Shown here: piece after piece, positions 53,577 to 64,000 of the stretch
How positions within the stretch are numbered: position 1 is the first letter of the stretch
How the letters are laid out: each line of letters starts with the position of its first letter
From: Vespa crabro
Taxonomy: Eukaryota > Arthropoda > Insecta > Hymenoptera > Vespidae
NCBI RefSeq assembly: GCF_910589235.1
Contig: NC_060970.1
Span: 4,025,987-4,089,986 of the forward strand
Reading direction: 5' to 3'
DNA length: 64,000 nucleotides
Notes under the pieces: generated by a model
What the model was told of the DNA's origin: nothing
Database searches by the model: none
The model's input: only the letters and a program-made list of their open reading frames with translations
Made by a program: the position numbers and the translations under genes

Positions 53577-53760
53577 CTCTCTCTCAACCTATTCGAAATA
53601 TAATACACAACCGTGATACTGACGGACTCGCGCGCTTGTTTACACGCTGTCGTGTATTCCGCTCGCGGTGCGTGCTATCGACAGTTTCACGCTGGCACGC
53701 ATTCTCGAAATGAGTTATTTCGCGCGTTGACGGTTAGGAAAGATTGTCCAGGCAGGCCGT
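53040..53760. promoter_or_regulatory. CpG-rich, promoter-like segment
   Basis: GC- and CpG-rich DNA around a (GAAC/ACGA)n array (53093-53139), an AGAGAT/GA tract (53322-53382) and a CT tract (53539-53590). The high CpG content contrasts with the AT-rich surroundings and resembles insect promoter or first-exon sequence. No TATA box or coding start is convincing. Confidence 0.25.
53093..53139. repeat. (GAAC)n tetranucleotide array
   Basis: About 11 units; the same unit family as the GTTC arrays at 3172-3198 and 57726-57790 and part of 23329-23475. Confidence 0.9.
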
Positions 53761-53851
53761 GGGATTCGAGCGAAAACTAACAAACATCAACCGGCGCGTA
53801 TCACTCCGCTTTGGATCTCGTTTCGGTGAATAGATTTCTTTTTTTCGTTTT

Positions 53852-53896
<45 letters not shown>

Positions 53897-55044
53897 CCCT
53901 TTCTCTCTTCCTCCATCTCCCTCTATTTCTTTTCTTTTAATAATATTTTTTTCCTTTGAGAATCGTACGAAAGGGCGGGAGAGGATAAAAGAGAAAATGG
54001 GCACGGGAATCAAATTCGTGAAGAAAGATGCCCGAGATCGTTGGTTTCCGTCAGGGTAGTACGCGCGTCAGGGGTAGTATTTGGCCAAGGTATACGGTAG
54101 ATATAGGTGGTAACGTTATCATATTTTAAAACTGTTGAAACGTTGATTTCCCGCGACACCCTTTCACCACCTTTTCCACCTCCCTCTTCCTTTTACGGTC
54201 TTATCCTTTTTTTTTTCGACGCTCGGGACAATTAATTCTAGAAATTCATTCCTCTATCTAACCATGTATATAATCTATGTGTGTATGTATGTATGTATGT
54301 ATGTATGTATATATCGTCCGTCCACCGTAATAATAATTCGAATCGTACTGAACGAAATGAAAAGGGTGCCCTTTTCATCCCTCGACGTACGCAATAGCGA
54401 ATATATATGTATATATATATATATATAGGGTATGTAATAACGCGATTCGGTTCTACGAAGACGATGAAGACTATAGAGAAATTCAAAATTCATACGTAAC
54501 CCGTTTAAGCGTACCACTTCCGCAAGTTTGGGAATGCGTGCGCGCGCACACCCACACGCACAAACACACACGTATAACACGTACAAGAAAAAAAAAATAG
54601 ACTTGTATTTCGGATTTGTAAAAACGAACCTTGATTAAAATGTGAAGGCGAACATTCAACTCCACTTTTTATAACCCCCGACGAAAAATTTTATTTTTCC
54701 TCCTCGTCTTGGGCGAAATAAAAATTTGAAAAGCCGCAATGGGTATTGTACGATACCGGATCCCATCCATTGGTAGACTCTTGTCCGTGAACGGGGATAC
54801 GCTATTTTTTTTTTTTTTTTTTTATTCCTCTTTCTTTCTTTTCTTTTATATACATATACCCATATACCCTTCTCTACCTCCTCCTCCTCCTCCTCCTCCT
54901 CATTTTCCCATCCTTCTTCCTTCATCATTTTTTTCTCTTCCTTTTCGTACGAAGGATGAAGGTGGAAGCCCCATGACTCGTGCTTTCTATCGTTCGCCAA
55001 AAGAGCGGCAGGGTGGAAGAAGATATGGAGCCCTACATAGAGAA

Positions 55045-55098
55045 AAACAGATAGATAGATAGATAGGTGGATGGATGGATGGATGGATAGATAGATAA

Positions 55099-55134
<36 letters not shown>

Positions 55135-55140
55135 TTAGAT
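55045..55140. repeat. (GATA)n/(GGAT)n compound array
   Basis: About 95 bp: GATA, then GGAT, then GATA units. Confidence 0.92.
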
Positions 55141-55538
55141 AGAAAGAGAGAAAGAAAGGAAGTGAGAGGATGAGATGAAAGAAGTGAGGTAGGAAAAGAG
55201 GATGAAGAAGAGAGATAGTAAAGATCGGGCCGAGCATTCACGTTCATTACCTATATCCTTTCTGTCTTACGCGGCTCGTTAAACGCGACGCCGCTCAATA
55301 CGAAAACGCCGTGGATCCACGGCCCTCCTGCTCCTTCCCCTCAACCCCAACCCTCTCTCTCTCTCTCTCTCTCTCTTTCCTCTTCTCATCCCAACCCAAG
55401 CCAACTCAACCCAACCCCAACCCACCCTACACACTTCGGTGCTAGTGCCGCGATGTGCAGTTCGCAGGCTTTTAACCGACCGTCGGCAGCCCTCCCCCTC
55501 CCCCCTCCCTCCATCCCATCCCTTCTCTCCTTCGGCGC

Positions 55539-55590
55539 CACCACCACCACCACCACCACCACCACCACCACCACCACCACCACCACTACC
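55539..55590. repeat. (CAC)n trinucleotide array
   Basis: About 15 CAC/ACC units with a few CTA/ATC variants after. Confidence 0.9.
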
Positions 55591-55828
55591 ATCACTACCA
55601 CCATCGCCATCCCTACGGTGCACTTCCAGATTTTCATATTTCACTTCAATCTCCACTTCAGGCTAGGCGCTGAGCGCGCAGCCCGAGCCCCGGGAAAGGT
55701 CGGACACTCGTGTGGAATTCATAGGTCTGGACGATGTGAGCCTTGGTGGGGAAGGGGGGAGGGTGGGAAAGGTTGGTAGAGCGAGCTCCAGAGGAGAAGG
55801 TGGAAGAGCACGAGGAGGAGGAAGAGAG

Positions 55829-55915
55829 ATGGTGGTGGTGGTGGCGGTGGCGGCGGCGGCGATGGCGATGGTGGTGGTGGTTGGTGGTGGTGGTGGTGGT
55901 GGTGGTGGTGGTGAA
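55829..55915. repeat. (GGT)n/(GGC)n trinucleotide array
   Basis: Inverted relative to the CAC array 240 bp upstream. Confidence 0.88.
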
Positions 55916-56080
55916 GGGAATTTACATTTGCCGCTAGACCGCTGGATGGCTCTTGTACGTCGAAATTATTTAGTAGAAATTACTACCGGTACCGTCTAAT
56001 GATACAAGCCTCGAGATTTCAGACGCTTCCTCTGCTTGATTCTTAATATACATACATACATACATACATAGTATATAACC

Positions 56081-56120
<40 letters not shown>

Positions 56121-56790
56121 TGTACATATGTACGTACGTTGGAATATACGCTCGTTAATTTCAGAAGGACAATGGTCCTTAGCACCTGTCCGTTCCTTTT
56201 TAAAACGAGTAAAGAATTTCATTTGATGAAAGACGTATTACGTTTTCAAAGTTACTCCATTGGATCTGTTGGTAAAGGGTAAAAGGCAGGTTGAAAATGT
56301 GTGAACGATACGGTGAAGTGAGGAACGTCGACAGGTCGATTAACGCGATTCGCTATCGACGATTATCGTCACGAAACGAGCGGCGAGTCGGATGCGAGCA
56401 CGACATGTCGACGGGGGCCAACAGCTAAAGTACGTGCGAATGTATTTGTATCCACGTAATACTCACGTACCACCGTAAGCTTTTACGTTGGGATTACGTA
56501 GGCGCGTGCGTGCGTACGTGGATGCATGCATTCGTTCATGAGTCGTGCTCACACTAACGGGCATCATCCTCATGCCCGTCGTCATCGAGAGGGGGTAGGG
56601 GGAGGGAGCGACGGAGGGTGAGGGGTGAGGAGCTGGCCATGGAGGAGGAGGAGGAGGAGGAGAAGGAGGAGGAGGAGGAAGGAGAGGGATGAGAGGGTAG
56701 ACGCGCACGCTCGTACGTACACGTTGACGATCCGTCAGCGGCGCCATAACGTATAAAGCCCGTAAGCGATGATAACATCACCGGCACTTA

Positions 56791-56802
56791 TAATGCAAAT
56801 TA
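56791..56802. promoter_or_regulatory. Octamer/POU motif inside an inverted TAAT pair
   Basis: TAAT-GCAA-ATTA contains an exact ATGCAAAT octamer (56793-56800). The island around it (56755-56860) is repeat-poor. This fits POU-homeodomain binding, by inference. Confidence 0.35.
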
Positions 56803-57264
56803 GCTGGTGACACTCGACTCGGTAACGGAGTAATGTAATGCGCGAATAAATAGCAACAACTGGCCCCGGTCGGTTGGTTGGTTGGTTGGTTGGTTGGTCG
56901 GCCGGTCGGTCGGTCGGTCGGTCGGTCGGACGGGTATCATCGCGTCCGACTCGACTCACGGCCTTGTCAAATACGCACTGAACTCTCATAAAGCACGCGT
57001 CGGTTAGCGCGGGCCTCCTCGCTAGGTGCGCGTGGGCGTGTGAATTCTCTGGTCTATGTATGCTTCTGATGGAAATATTGACTATTACGTGCGAACGGGA
57101 AATGTGTATCATTGAATTGCCACGCCATAAATATGCCGAAATTCTGCCCAACGCATTTCATACTTTTGATTTATCAACCATCCCTCCGGTTGGACAGAAA
57201 AGGGCCGTCTCGAGTCTTGTTTCCACGCATTCGGTTGCGTCCCGGATTCATCTCACCCCCACAC

Positions 57265-57311
<47 letters not shown>

Positions 57312-57952
57312 AGTGGGGAAAGAGACTAACGCGAGTTTGGCGAGCAGTCCTTAAGCACGTTCCTGTCGATGACAGGGAACATCATGCGTCAACAAGAACG
57401 TTTGGATCGATTCGCGTTTGAAAAATAAAAAAAAAGAAAAAAAGAAAAAAAAACTTGGGGGAAAAATACATTCTCTCTTTCTCTTTTTATCTATCTATGT
57501 ATCCATCTATTTATCTATCTATCTTTCCTCTTTTGCAAGAAACAATATCTGATCGAGTAACTAATTCGATCGGAAGATAATCGATCGTGTACGGTAAAGG
57601 CAAATTCATCTTCGCAGGGGAACATCCATGAAATGAATTCGTTTCTAATTAGTCAACGTACCATAAAGCGATAGCGCTTTCAAGGCTCGCTTAATAGTTT
57701 GAATGAGTGCACTCGAATACGAGCTGTTCGTTCGTACATTCATTCGTTCGTTCGTTCGTTCATTCGTTCGTTCGTTCGTTCATTCGTCCCGAACATACCG
57801 GGGCAAATCGGTATCCCGTTAAAGGTTCGAAATGGGCTTGAAAATGTTGTGACGGTAGTGTAGCGATCGTGACGCTGATGACGGCTACGAACAAGGGTGG
57901 AGTGTTACGGGGGGAGTATGTTTCGCGAGCACGCTTGCAAAAAGGCAGTCCG

Positions 57953-58007
<55 letters not shown>

Positions 58008-58101
58008 TGTATCTGTTGACTCGAGTACATTACTAATTCAGCAGGCGGCATAAATGATACGTTCAATCCCATGGCTGAATTAATAAACACAAATAAAGGG
58101 A
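56803..58101. other. Intergenic with tetranucleotide arrays
   Basis: (GGTT)n then (GGTC)n at 56866-56932, (GA)n 57264-57310, (ATCT)n-like 57490-57525, (GTTC/ATTC)n 57726-57790 and (TA)n 57954-58005. Island 57060-57245 contains CCATAAATATG and island 58030-58100 contains AATAAACACAAATAAAG (forkhead/homeodomain-like). Nothing coding is recognised. Confidence 0.45.
56866..56932. repeat. (GGTT)n then (GGTC)n arrays
   Basis: About seven GGTT units pass into GGTC units, a one-base change in the repeat unit spread across the second half. Confidence 0.9.
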
Positions 58102-58129
58102 GCCCAACGGCGTGGATTCGTCGTTGGGC
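58102..58129. other. 8-bp GC-rich hairpin
   Basis: GCCCAACG (58102-58109) and CGTTGGGC (58122-58129) are perfect complements with a 12-nt loop, in a repeat-poor island. This is structure only; no RNA class is recognised. Confidence 0.45.
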
Positions 58130-58837
58130 CACGACTGCGACTGGAACGGCCATTCCTGACTAATGACGTATTTACCGTTTCCTCGGAGTTGATAGCAGTC
58201 ACTCGTAGATTGGTGTAAGAGAGAAAGAGAGAAAGAGAAAGAGAGAGAGAGTAGGAAAGAGAAAGAGAGGAAGGGAAGTATATACTGGTTCATTAAAATT
58301 TACCTTATAAGCCGACAGCGTTGATACATTCACCGTGAACATAATGAAGCGATGTTTCAATGGAGCCATCACCGACACCCCTTCATCGTCATTCACCACA
58401 ACCATCGTCAGCAACCTCCGTCACACGCGACCGTCACCGATGTCTCGCGTCTGTCGTAATGTCCTTCTTCTATACTTTCTCGAATCCTCTTCCGTTCGTT
58501 TGCTATCAACCCTACCATCATCGTCTGGCCCTTTTATTTTCTTTTTCTTCTTTTTTATTTTCTTCTTTCTTTTCTTTTTTTCTTTTTAAATACTAACTGA
58601 TTGCACTTGCTTCAGAACGAAAAGAAAGAGCACAGAAATTTACAGCCTGTCCTATATATATATATATATATATATATAGATTTTTTATTCTATTATTTCT
58701 CAGCTTAAAGGTAGAAAAATGATTGAAATTGTATAGATGACAGATAGACAGATGGATAGACGGATAGATAGACAGAGAGAGAGAGTGCGAGGGCGGGGGA
58801 GAGAGTCAGAGAGCTGCTTTTCGATGAATTAGCGAGG

Positions 58838-58909
58838 TATCGATAGCACCAGGCACCTTGTTATTAATAGAGCGACATATGTTGCTGGTTGCTCCTGTCG
58901 TTATCGATA
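58838..58909. promoter_or_regulatory. Pair of DRE palindromes (TATCGATA)
   Basis: TATCGATA occurs at 58838-58845 and again at 58902-58909. In Drosophila this is the DREF site and overlaps BEAF-32 CGATA motifs, typical of housekeeping promoters and domain borders. The surrounding 58800-59060 is repeat-poor. No adjacent gene is identified. Confidence 0.4.
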
Positions 58910-59059
58910 CTCGCCTCCAATTGTGCATAAATTATTGGTACGCTGTGTCTGACAATAGCTCTGGATATTGATGAGATTATCAATAATTTCGTGGGCGCAC
59001 GTATACCGCCGCGAAACGTCAATGACGATGATTTTCACTTACAACAGATTTTACCATCG

Positions 59060-59709
59060 TTCACTCGCTCGCTCGACCGCACGTTTTGTCCTTCAATGTT
59101 TTACTCTTTCAATGGTTTCCTTTTTTTCTCTTCTTCTTCTTTTGCAAGAATTCGTTAATAAACGAATAAATAGAATCACAAAGACTTTATAATACTTAAA
59201 CAATTTTAAGCAAATTTGTTCTCTCCCCGTTTACCCTATCTGCCTGCTGCTTTGTCTCTTATTTCATCGTGTCCCTCCTTCTCTCGGGAGGTCAAAGAAA
59301 ATGCATTGTCGTAACAACCGAGTTAAAAACAAAAATGCACTCGTTATATAAATTCTTTTTTATGCCCCGCAGAATGTTCCCTTTTAAAAACGCAGTAATA
59401 CGACGGCACAAGGTAGGAGGAATAGTAAAGCGTAAAAGGTGAAAAGAAACATTACTCGGTGATGTGTGACTCCAGAATACAAAACAATTTTTTTAAATAA
59501 CAGTGTACCGTGAGCAACAAATAAACAAGAAAAGAAAAACAAAAAGAAAAAAAAAAAGAAATAAGAAATAAGAAAGAAAAAAGAAAAAAAGAAAAAAAAC
59601 GAGCAAAGATACGAAAAGACAAGAAAAGAAAAGAAAAGAAAAAAAAGGAAAGTCAAGGGGAAAGAAACGAGACAAAATAGAACATTACGTTTCGTTTGAG
59701 AAAAATCAT

Positions 59710-59759
<50 letters not shown>

Positions 59760-60166
59760 AGAAAAGAAAAATGGAAACAAGCGAACAAAAAAGAAAGAAA
59801 ATGTTTAAGTGAAAGCGGATTAATGTTCGTTGGAATAACAAAAAATTATTGCAAATATAAAACAACTAACAACTAATTGTTATCGCGTTACATAAATTAC
59901 GTATGATATAACATTCATATCTAGCGATACACATAACTGTGTTTTAACATACAATGTGTTTTAACAATGGATAATCGAAAATTATAATTATCGAAGTATT
60001 ACCTAGGTGTTATCTGTGATAGTTTCAATAATAATTATTAATAGTCGAGTAAAACTTGCGTGGGTGGTTGGCGTTACGAGGAAAGGGGGTTAGAAAATAT
60101 AACAATTAGAAGAAATGATGAGAGAGAGAGAGAGAGAGAGAGATAGACATATATATATATATATAA

Positions 60167-60222
<56 letters not shown>

Positions 60223-60396
60223 CGTGTGGGTTCGCGTTGCGTCGAGGGAGTCGATTGCAGCGCGCGCGCGACAGTAGGAGCGTCGGTGTCGACGGTCTCC
60301 GGGGTTGGGGGTTCGTTGAAATTTATACCGGATGCCAGCCACCTAATAACGTTATTGCGTTGTATAAACTTCGAGCCACACGGAGCGCGTGCGCGT

Positions 60397-60438
<42 letters not shown>

Positions 60439-60888
60439 GCGCGCGCGCAAACAAACAAATACAAACACATAGTGGTGCGCATTAAAACCGCCAGCCATAG
60501 AGACACGGAGTATAAATAATACAGCCGCGGTCATTTCCGATGCCGTATTTAGTTTATTAGCGGACGGCGCAACGGAATTTTTCAGCCCTTTCTCCTCTGT
60601 TGGCGTACTGGTAACCCACCCACTGAAAACAACCACCCACCTCCACTCATCCACCCATCTACCTACTCATCCACCGTTGCCCTCTTGCATCTCTTCGTCG
60701 CGCGAATTGCACAGGATACAGTTTAGTACGTGGCGCGCGACAACGAGTCTAAAGTATCCGGAAGTTAACTCTATCTTTATCTCTCTCTCTCTCTCTCTTG
60801 TCGTCTCTATCTTTCTTTTTCTCTTCTAGCATTCAAAAAATTGTCACAACCCTCTCCTCTCTCTCTCTCTCTCTCTCTTTCTCTTTCT

Positions 60889-60922
<34 letters not shown>

Positions 60923-61530
60923 GTCTGTCGGCCATTCTCAACGATGCTCGGAACGCTTTTATTCTTTTAATGCCACCCACCCACCCATTCAAGTCCTATC
61001 TCGCTCCATCTCACTCCACCTCGGCCTGACTCGCCCGAACAAACCCTTTTCGGGACATATTTTTACGATGTATACGCCTCGTCTTGGACTCGTTTCACGA
61101 TCACAATAAAATTCGCTCTAGCTAAGAATATCTCTTCTTTTGTGTATATGCGTGCGTGTATGTGTGTGTGTGTGTGTGTGTATGTATTTTCTTTTTTTTT
61201 TTTATAATCTCTCTCTCTCTCTCTCTCTCCCTGCCTGTCTCATTCTATTTTTTGTTCTTTCTTTTTCTGAGAATCTCTAGCCGATCATGTTTGTTGATAA
61301 TATAAATTCTAAGCGTATCGATCGATGTGAAATAACCTTGTTATGTTGTGTAAGTTTATTCGACCTTTCGGATTGACTTTGAACCTTGTGATTCTTAAGA
61401 TAGTCAAGAGTGTAGGACGAGGGGTGGGGAGAAGAGAGTGGAACGGTAAGAGCTAGGAGTAGAGGAGTGGGGAGGGATGAGGAAGGAGGAAGAAGACATA
61501 GGGTGGGGGTAACTGCGATAGCATGTTATA
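59060..61530. other. Intergenic, repeat-rich
   Basis: A-rich 59520-59660, (TA)n 59716-59753, (GA)n/(TA)n/(GA)n 60119-60225, (CA)n flanked by CG runs 60380-60450, CT arrays 60783-60798 and 60857-60926, (TG)n 61151-61172 and (CT)n 61206-61230. TATAAATA at 60511-60518 in a GC-richer island (60470-60570) is a weak promoter-like motif. No gene recognised. Confidence 0.45.
60119..60225. repeat. (GA)n-(TA)n-(GA)n compound microsatellite
   Basis: GA 60121-60142, TA 60149-60163 and GA 60175-60220. Confidence 0.9.
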
Positions 61531-61783
61531 ATGGTATTTCAAGTTTGTCACACGGACGAAGCAGACGTAAGTTTTCAGTGGCACGTAGTAGATCGGCAAG
61601 TAAGAGGATTCCCAATGACTTTAAACAAACATCGTTTAATTTTAGAGCACCTACACGTAGGGGCAGACGCCCATTGGATATACATGATCTCGTGTAAACA
61701 TGTCAGGTCAAGTCGAGACACTCGAAATGTCCATGAAGGGGCTGGTAGTTTTCTTAAGTTTACCGAACTGCTAACGGCAGCAA

Positions 61784-61829
<46 letters not shown>

Positions 61830-62115
61830 TCTATCTCTATCTCTCGTTCATTCCTTCTTTGAGTCAGGTTAGGGAACTACTTGACATTGATTTATCCCAA
61901 CCCGTAATCCCAACGTATTTTGTTTGGCCCCCAGTTCCGATAATGTCTTTCTTCAAAAGTGCCACCGGAAAGGTTCGATCCGTGAGATCGTTCTTTCCAA
62001 TAGCCTCGCAGCACACTTCTTCCCGTTCATGGTTAATCTTACGAGCATCTGTTTCAATAGGCTCCATCATCGTAGGAATCTCTGGCATCTGGATTATTTA
62101 AAAATCTAAGAAATG
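61531..62115 (+). other. Exon-like island with good splice signals, product unknown
   Basis: ATG at 61531 opens a frame (MVFQVCHTDEAD) to a GTAAGT donor at 61567. An acceptor after a long pyrimidine tract (CAG, 61865-61867) and a G|GTGAGT donor after 62115 bracket a 248-nt segment. Both junctions are phase 0, giving an 89-residue product with a hydrophobic tail that stops at 62099-62101, before the second donor. The minus strand also carries a 74-codon ATG frame (62088 to 61864, MPEIPTMMEPIETDARKINH onward) with natural-looking codon use. Either strand could be an exon, or the segment could be a non-coding exon. No family is recognised. Confidence 0.3.
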
Positions 62116-62814
62116 GTGAGTTTGAACTTCAACTAATTGCGTCTACGTTTATAGTTCCATGAGAATGACGACGATAACAACAACAACAACAACAACAACA
62201 AAATAAAAAGAGAATGAAAAAAAAAGAAGAAAATAATAAAAAGGAAAGCAAGACGAGTGCGCGATGATATTATTATTAAACAAAAAAAAAAAAAAAAAAA
62301 AAGAATAATAAGAACAGATAGATAATTCGATCGTACGAAGGATCAAAGAATTATTTATCTTTTTATTCTCTTTATTCTTATTTTTTCTTTTTTTCTTTTT
62401 TTTTGTCTTTTTTTGAATTATATTTCCACTTATGTTCCACGCATATTACACATCCGAAAATATTTTGTTTAATTTCGAAGACGTTTCAACGTTAAATAAT
62501 CCAAATAAAACGTACGCATCGTTATATCGTGATCCAATGAAAAGGATTCATTCAGTCTCATAAATGATAATTCGAGATAACTTAGAATAATTCGAAAGTT
62601 GAGTTATTCTTGGAGAATTTGCAACACGTGTCGGTAGGAGAGTTTGATATACATAGATAGTGGTCACCCCACCCTCCCTCCCTCTCTCACATCCTCCCAT
62701 CCATACGGAAAGGGAAGGCATTTCGACGGCCTAGTGCCCTTCACTTGGCCAAGGACCTTCCAGTTTCGTCGACTGGCGCCAAGGCATAGACATACACATG
62801 TACACACATACACT

Positions 62815-62848
<34 letters not shown>

Positions 62849-63069
62849 CATACATATACACCTATCTACCTATGTCTAAAATCTGTTTATATCCTCGTGG
62901 CCGTCTGCACTAGCATTTCCTTCGTCCCTCCTCTCGTCATCGAGATTATGCCATCGACCTAAGCGAAAGTATTATATATATATATATATATGTGCCTTTT
63001 CGTTCAAAAGACAGCCCACGTAGTGGAAAGAAAAAAGAAAAAGAAAATGATGGAGGTTGAAAGAGAAAA

Positions 63070-63104
<35 letters not shown>

Positions 63105-64000
63105 GATAAGCAGGCACTCGAACGAAGACGAGCAGTTCTCAATCCATCGACGCCGTCTTTAGAAATTTACATTATATCTCTCAAGTCAGTCTTGGAATAC
63201 GTCTAGTAAGAAAACTCCGTATCTTTTCTACGTGTATTTGTGTTTTTCTTTTACTACGAAGGACAGGGAACGAACAGAAGTCGTAACAGAAGGAAAAGAA
63301 GGATTTGTTTACTCGCGCCGATACCTCCCGCGCCGATCTTTTACAACCTCACCCTTCTACGAACCAACAGCAGCAGCACCAGTAACAGCAGCAACAGCAA
63401 CACCAATAGCAGCATCAGCAGCAGCAGCAGCAGCGGCAACAGCAACAGCAGTTATACACAACGTAGGTAGGACTCGTTTGTTCGAACTTGTTTTAATGCC
63501 TATTTTCAAAACCCCCGTCGAATGGCTTATGTTGCTTGTCTACGCCTTAGATATTATTTCTTAGAAAGATAAACAAGTTTCTTTATTTCTTTCTTTTTTT
63601 TTCTTTTCTATTTTTTCCTTTTTCTTTTTCTTTTTTTTGCTTTTCATTTTCTTTCTCTTTTTCTCGTTCGAATCTCCTACCACGGGGGTTTCTCTTTTTT
63701 TTTTTTTCTCTCCCTTAGATTTTCGAGTCGAGTTTAAAATCCTTCGCTCCTTTCTTTCTTCCTTTTTTTTCTTCTTTTTTCTATCGATTGATTTAGATAT
63801 TTTCAACGGATCGTAAAGGATAAAAGTCTCGAGACAGATGGGAAGCGAGAAGAAGCGAGTCTCGCGTTTATTGTTATTAATATTTTGTATAGTATAATAG
63901 AGCTTTGCGTTATGAAATTTTTAATCTCTGCATATTGCTGACAACTCATCGTAGATAGAAAAAAAAAAAAAGGAAAGAAGAAAAAAGAAAAAGGAAAAAA
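62116..64000. other. Intergenic, repeat-rich to the window end
   Basis: (CAA)n 62174-62201, A-run 62281-62302, T-rich 62380-62412, (CA)n/(TA)n 62810-62850, (TA)n 62970-62990, (GA)n 63072-63105, an imperfect (CAG)n 63366-63450, T/C-rich 63590-63790 and an A-rich end from 63960. No gene is supported. Confidence 0.5.

Larger units (their letters stand above)
53761..56790. other. Intergenic, repeat-rich
   Basis: (CT)n 53858-53886, (TATG)n 54283-54312, T-run 54804-54822, (CTC)n 54878-54901, (GATA)n/(GGAT)n 55045-55140, (CT)n 55351-55376, (CAC)n 55539-55590, (GGT)n 55829-55915, (TA)n 56080-56122 and (GGA)n 56641-56690. The paired (CAC)n and (GGT)n arrays are inverted relative to each other. No gene recognised. 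Confidence 0.5.

Noticed and set aside
57060..57329. 89-codon frame containing LPRHKYAEILPNAFHTFDL
   Set aside because: No supported start or splice sites, ends in GA repeat. The CCATAAATATG core suggests regulatory DNA.
63232..63564. 110-codon frame with Ala/Thr-rich centre near a CAG repeat
   Set aside because: It opens at GTG, has no ATG before the repeat, and its centre is an imperfect CAG microsatellite read in the Ala frame. The unique tail is short and unrecognised.

Overview
The window is eukaryotic nuclear DNA: AT-rich, very dense in microsatellites, with genes that carry GT-AG introns and no operon or ribosome-binding-site organisation. A KIF20-type kinesin, a polyglutamine/C2H2 zinc-finger protein, and long GA/CT, TA and GAA/TTC arrays fit an arthropod, most likely an insect. 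A hymenopteran is my best guess from the repeat-laden, CpG-containing spacer, but nothing seen here proves the order.

Only two protein-coding genes are well supported, both on the + strand. The first (about 12340-13974, two exons) encodes a roughly 364-residue protein with a glutamine-rich middle and four canonical plus one degenerate C2H2 zinc finger at the C-terminus. The second (35614-40094) encodes a roughly 1466-residue kinesin of the KIF20/MKLP2/Subito type. It has one 4.1-kb exon, an 80-bp intron and a short acidic terminal exon (39840-40094) that lies outside the single long reading frame. Its switch II motif reads DLAGSG where kinesins almost always have DLAGSE, and its switch I motif reads NPKCSRSH.

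Layout: 1-12.3 kb is intergenic, with microsatellites around a few complex islands. 12.3-14 kb is the zinc-finger gene. 14-34.5 kb is repeat-rich intergenic DNA. 34.5-35.6 kb holds a CCAAT/TATA-like promoter candidate and a perfect inverted AGGTCA repeat ahead of the kinesin. 35.6-40.1 kb is the kinesin. 40.1-64 kb is non-coding or unresolved DNA in which GC-richer islands with palindromes and transcription-factor-like motifs alternate with simple repeats. Two of these islands (44643-45073 on the minus strand, 61531-62115 on the plus strand) have exon-like splice signals but no recognised product.

No rRNA, tRNA, CRISPR array, transposase, integrase or prophage was recognised. The two genes show no evident functional link. 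The kinesin is expected to act in the mitotic spindle midzone and the zinc-finger protein in the nucleus. Most reading frames in the window are translations of simple repeats and are not genes. The most interesting unexplained signals are the kinesin motor changes and the compact dyad-rich islands at 8.9, 34.9, 43.6 and 58.8 kb.
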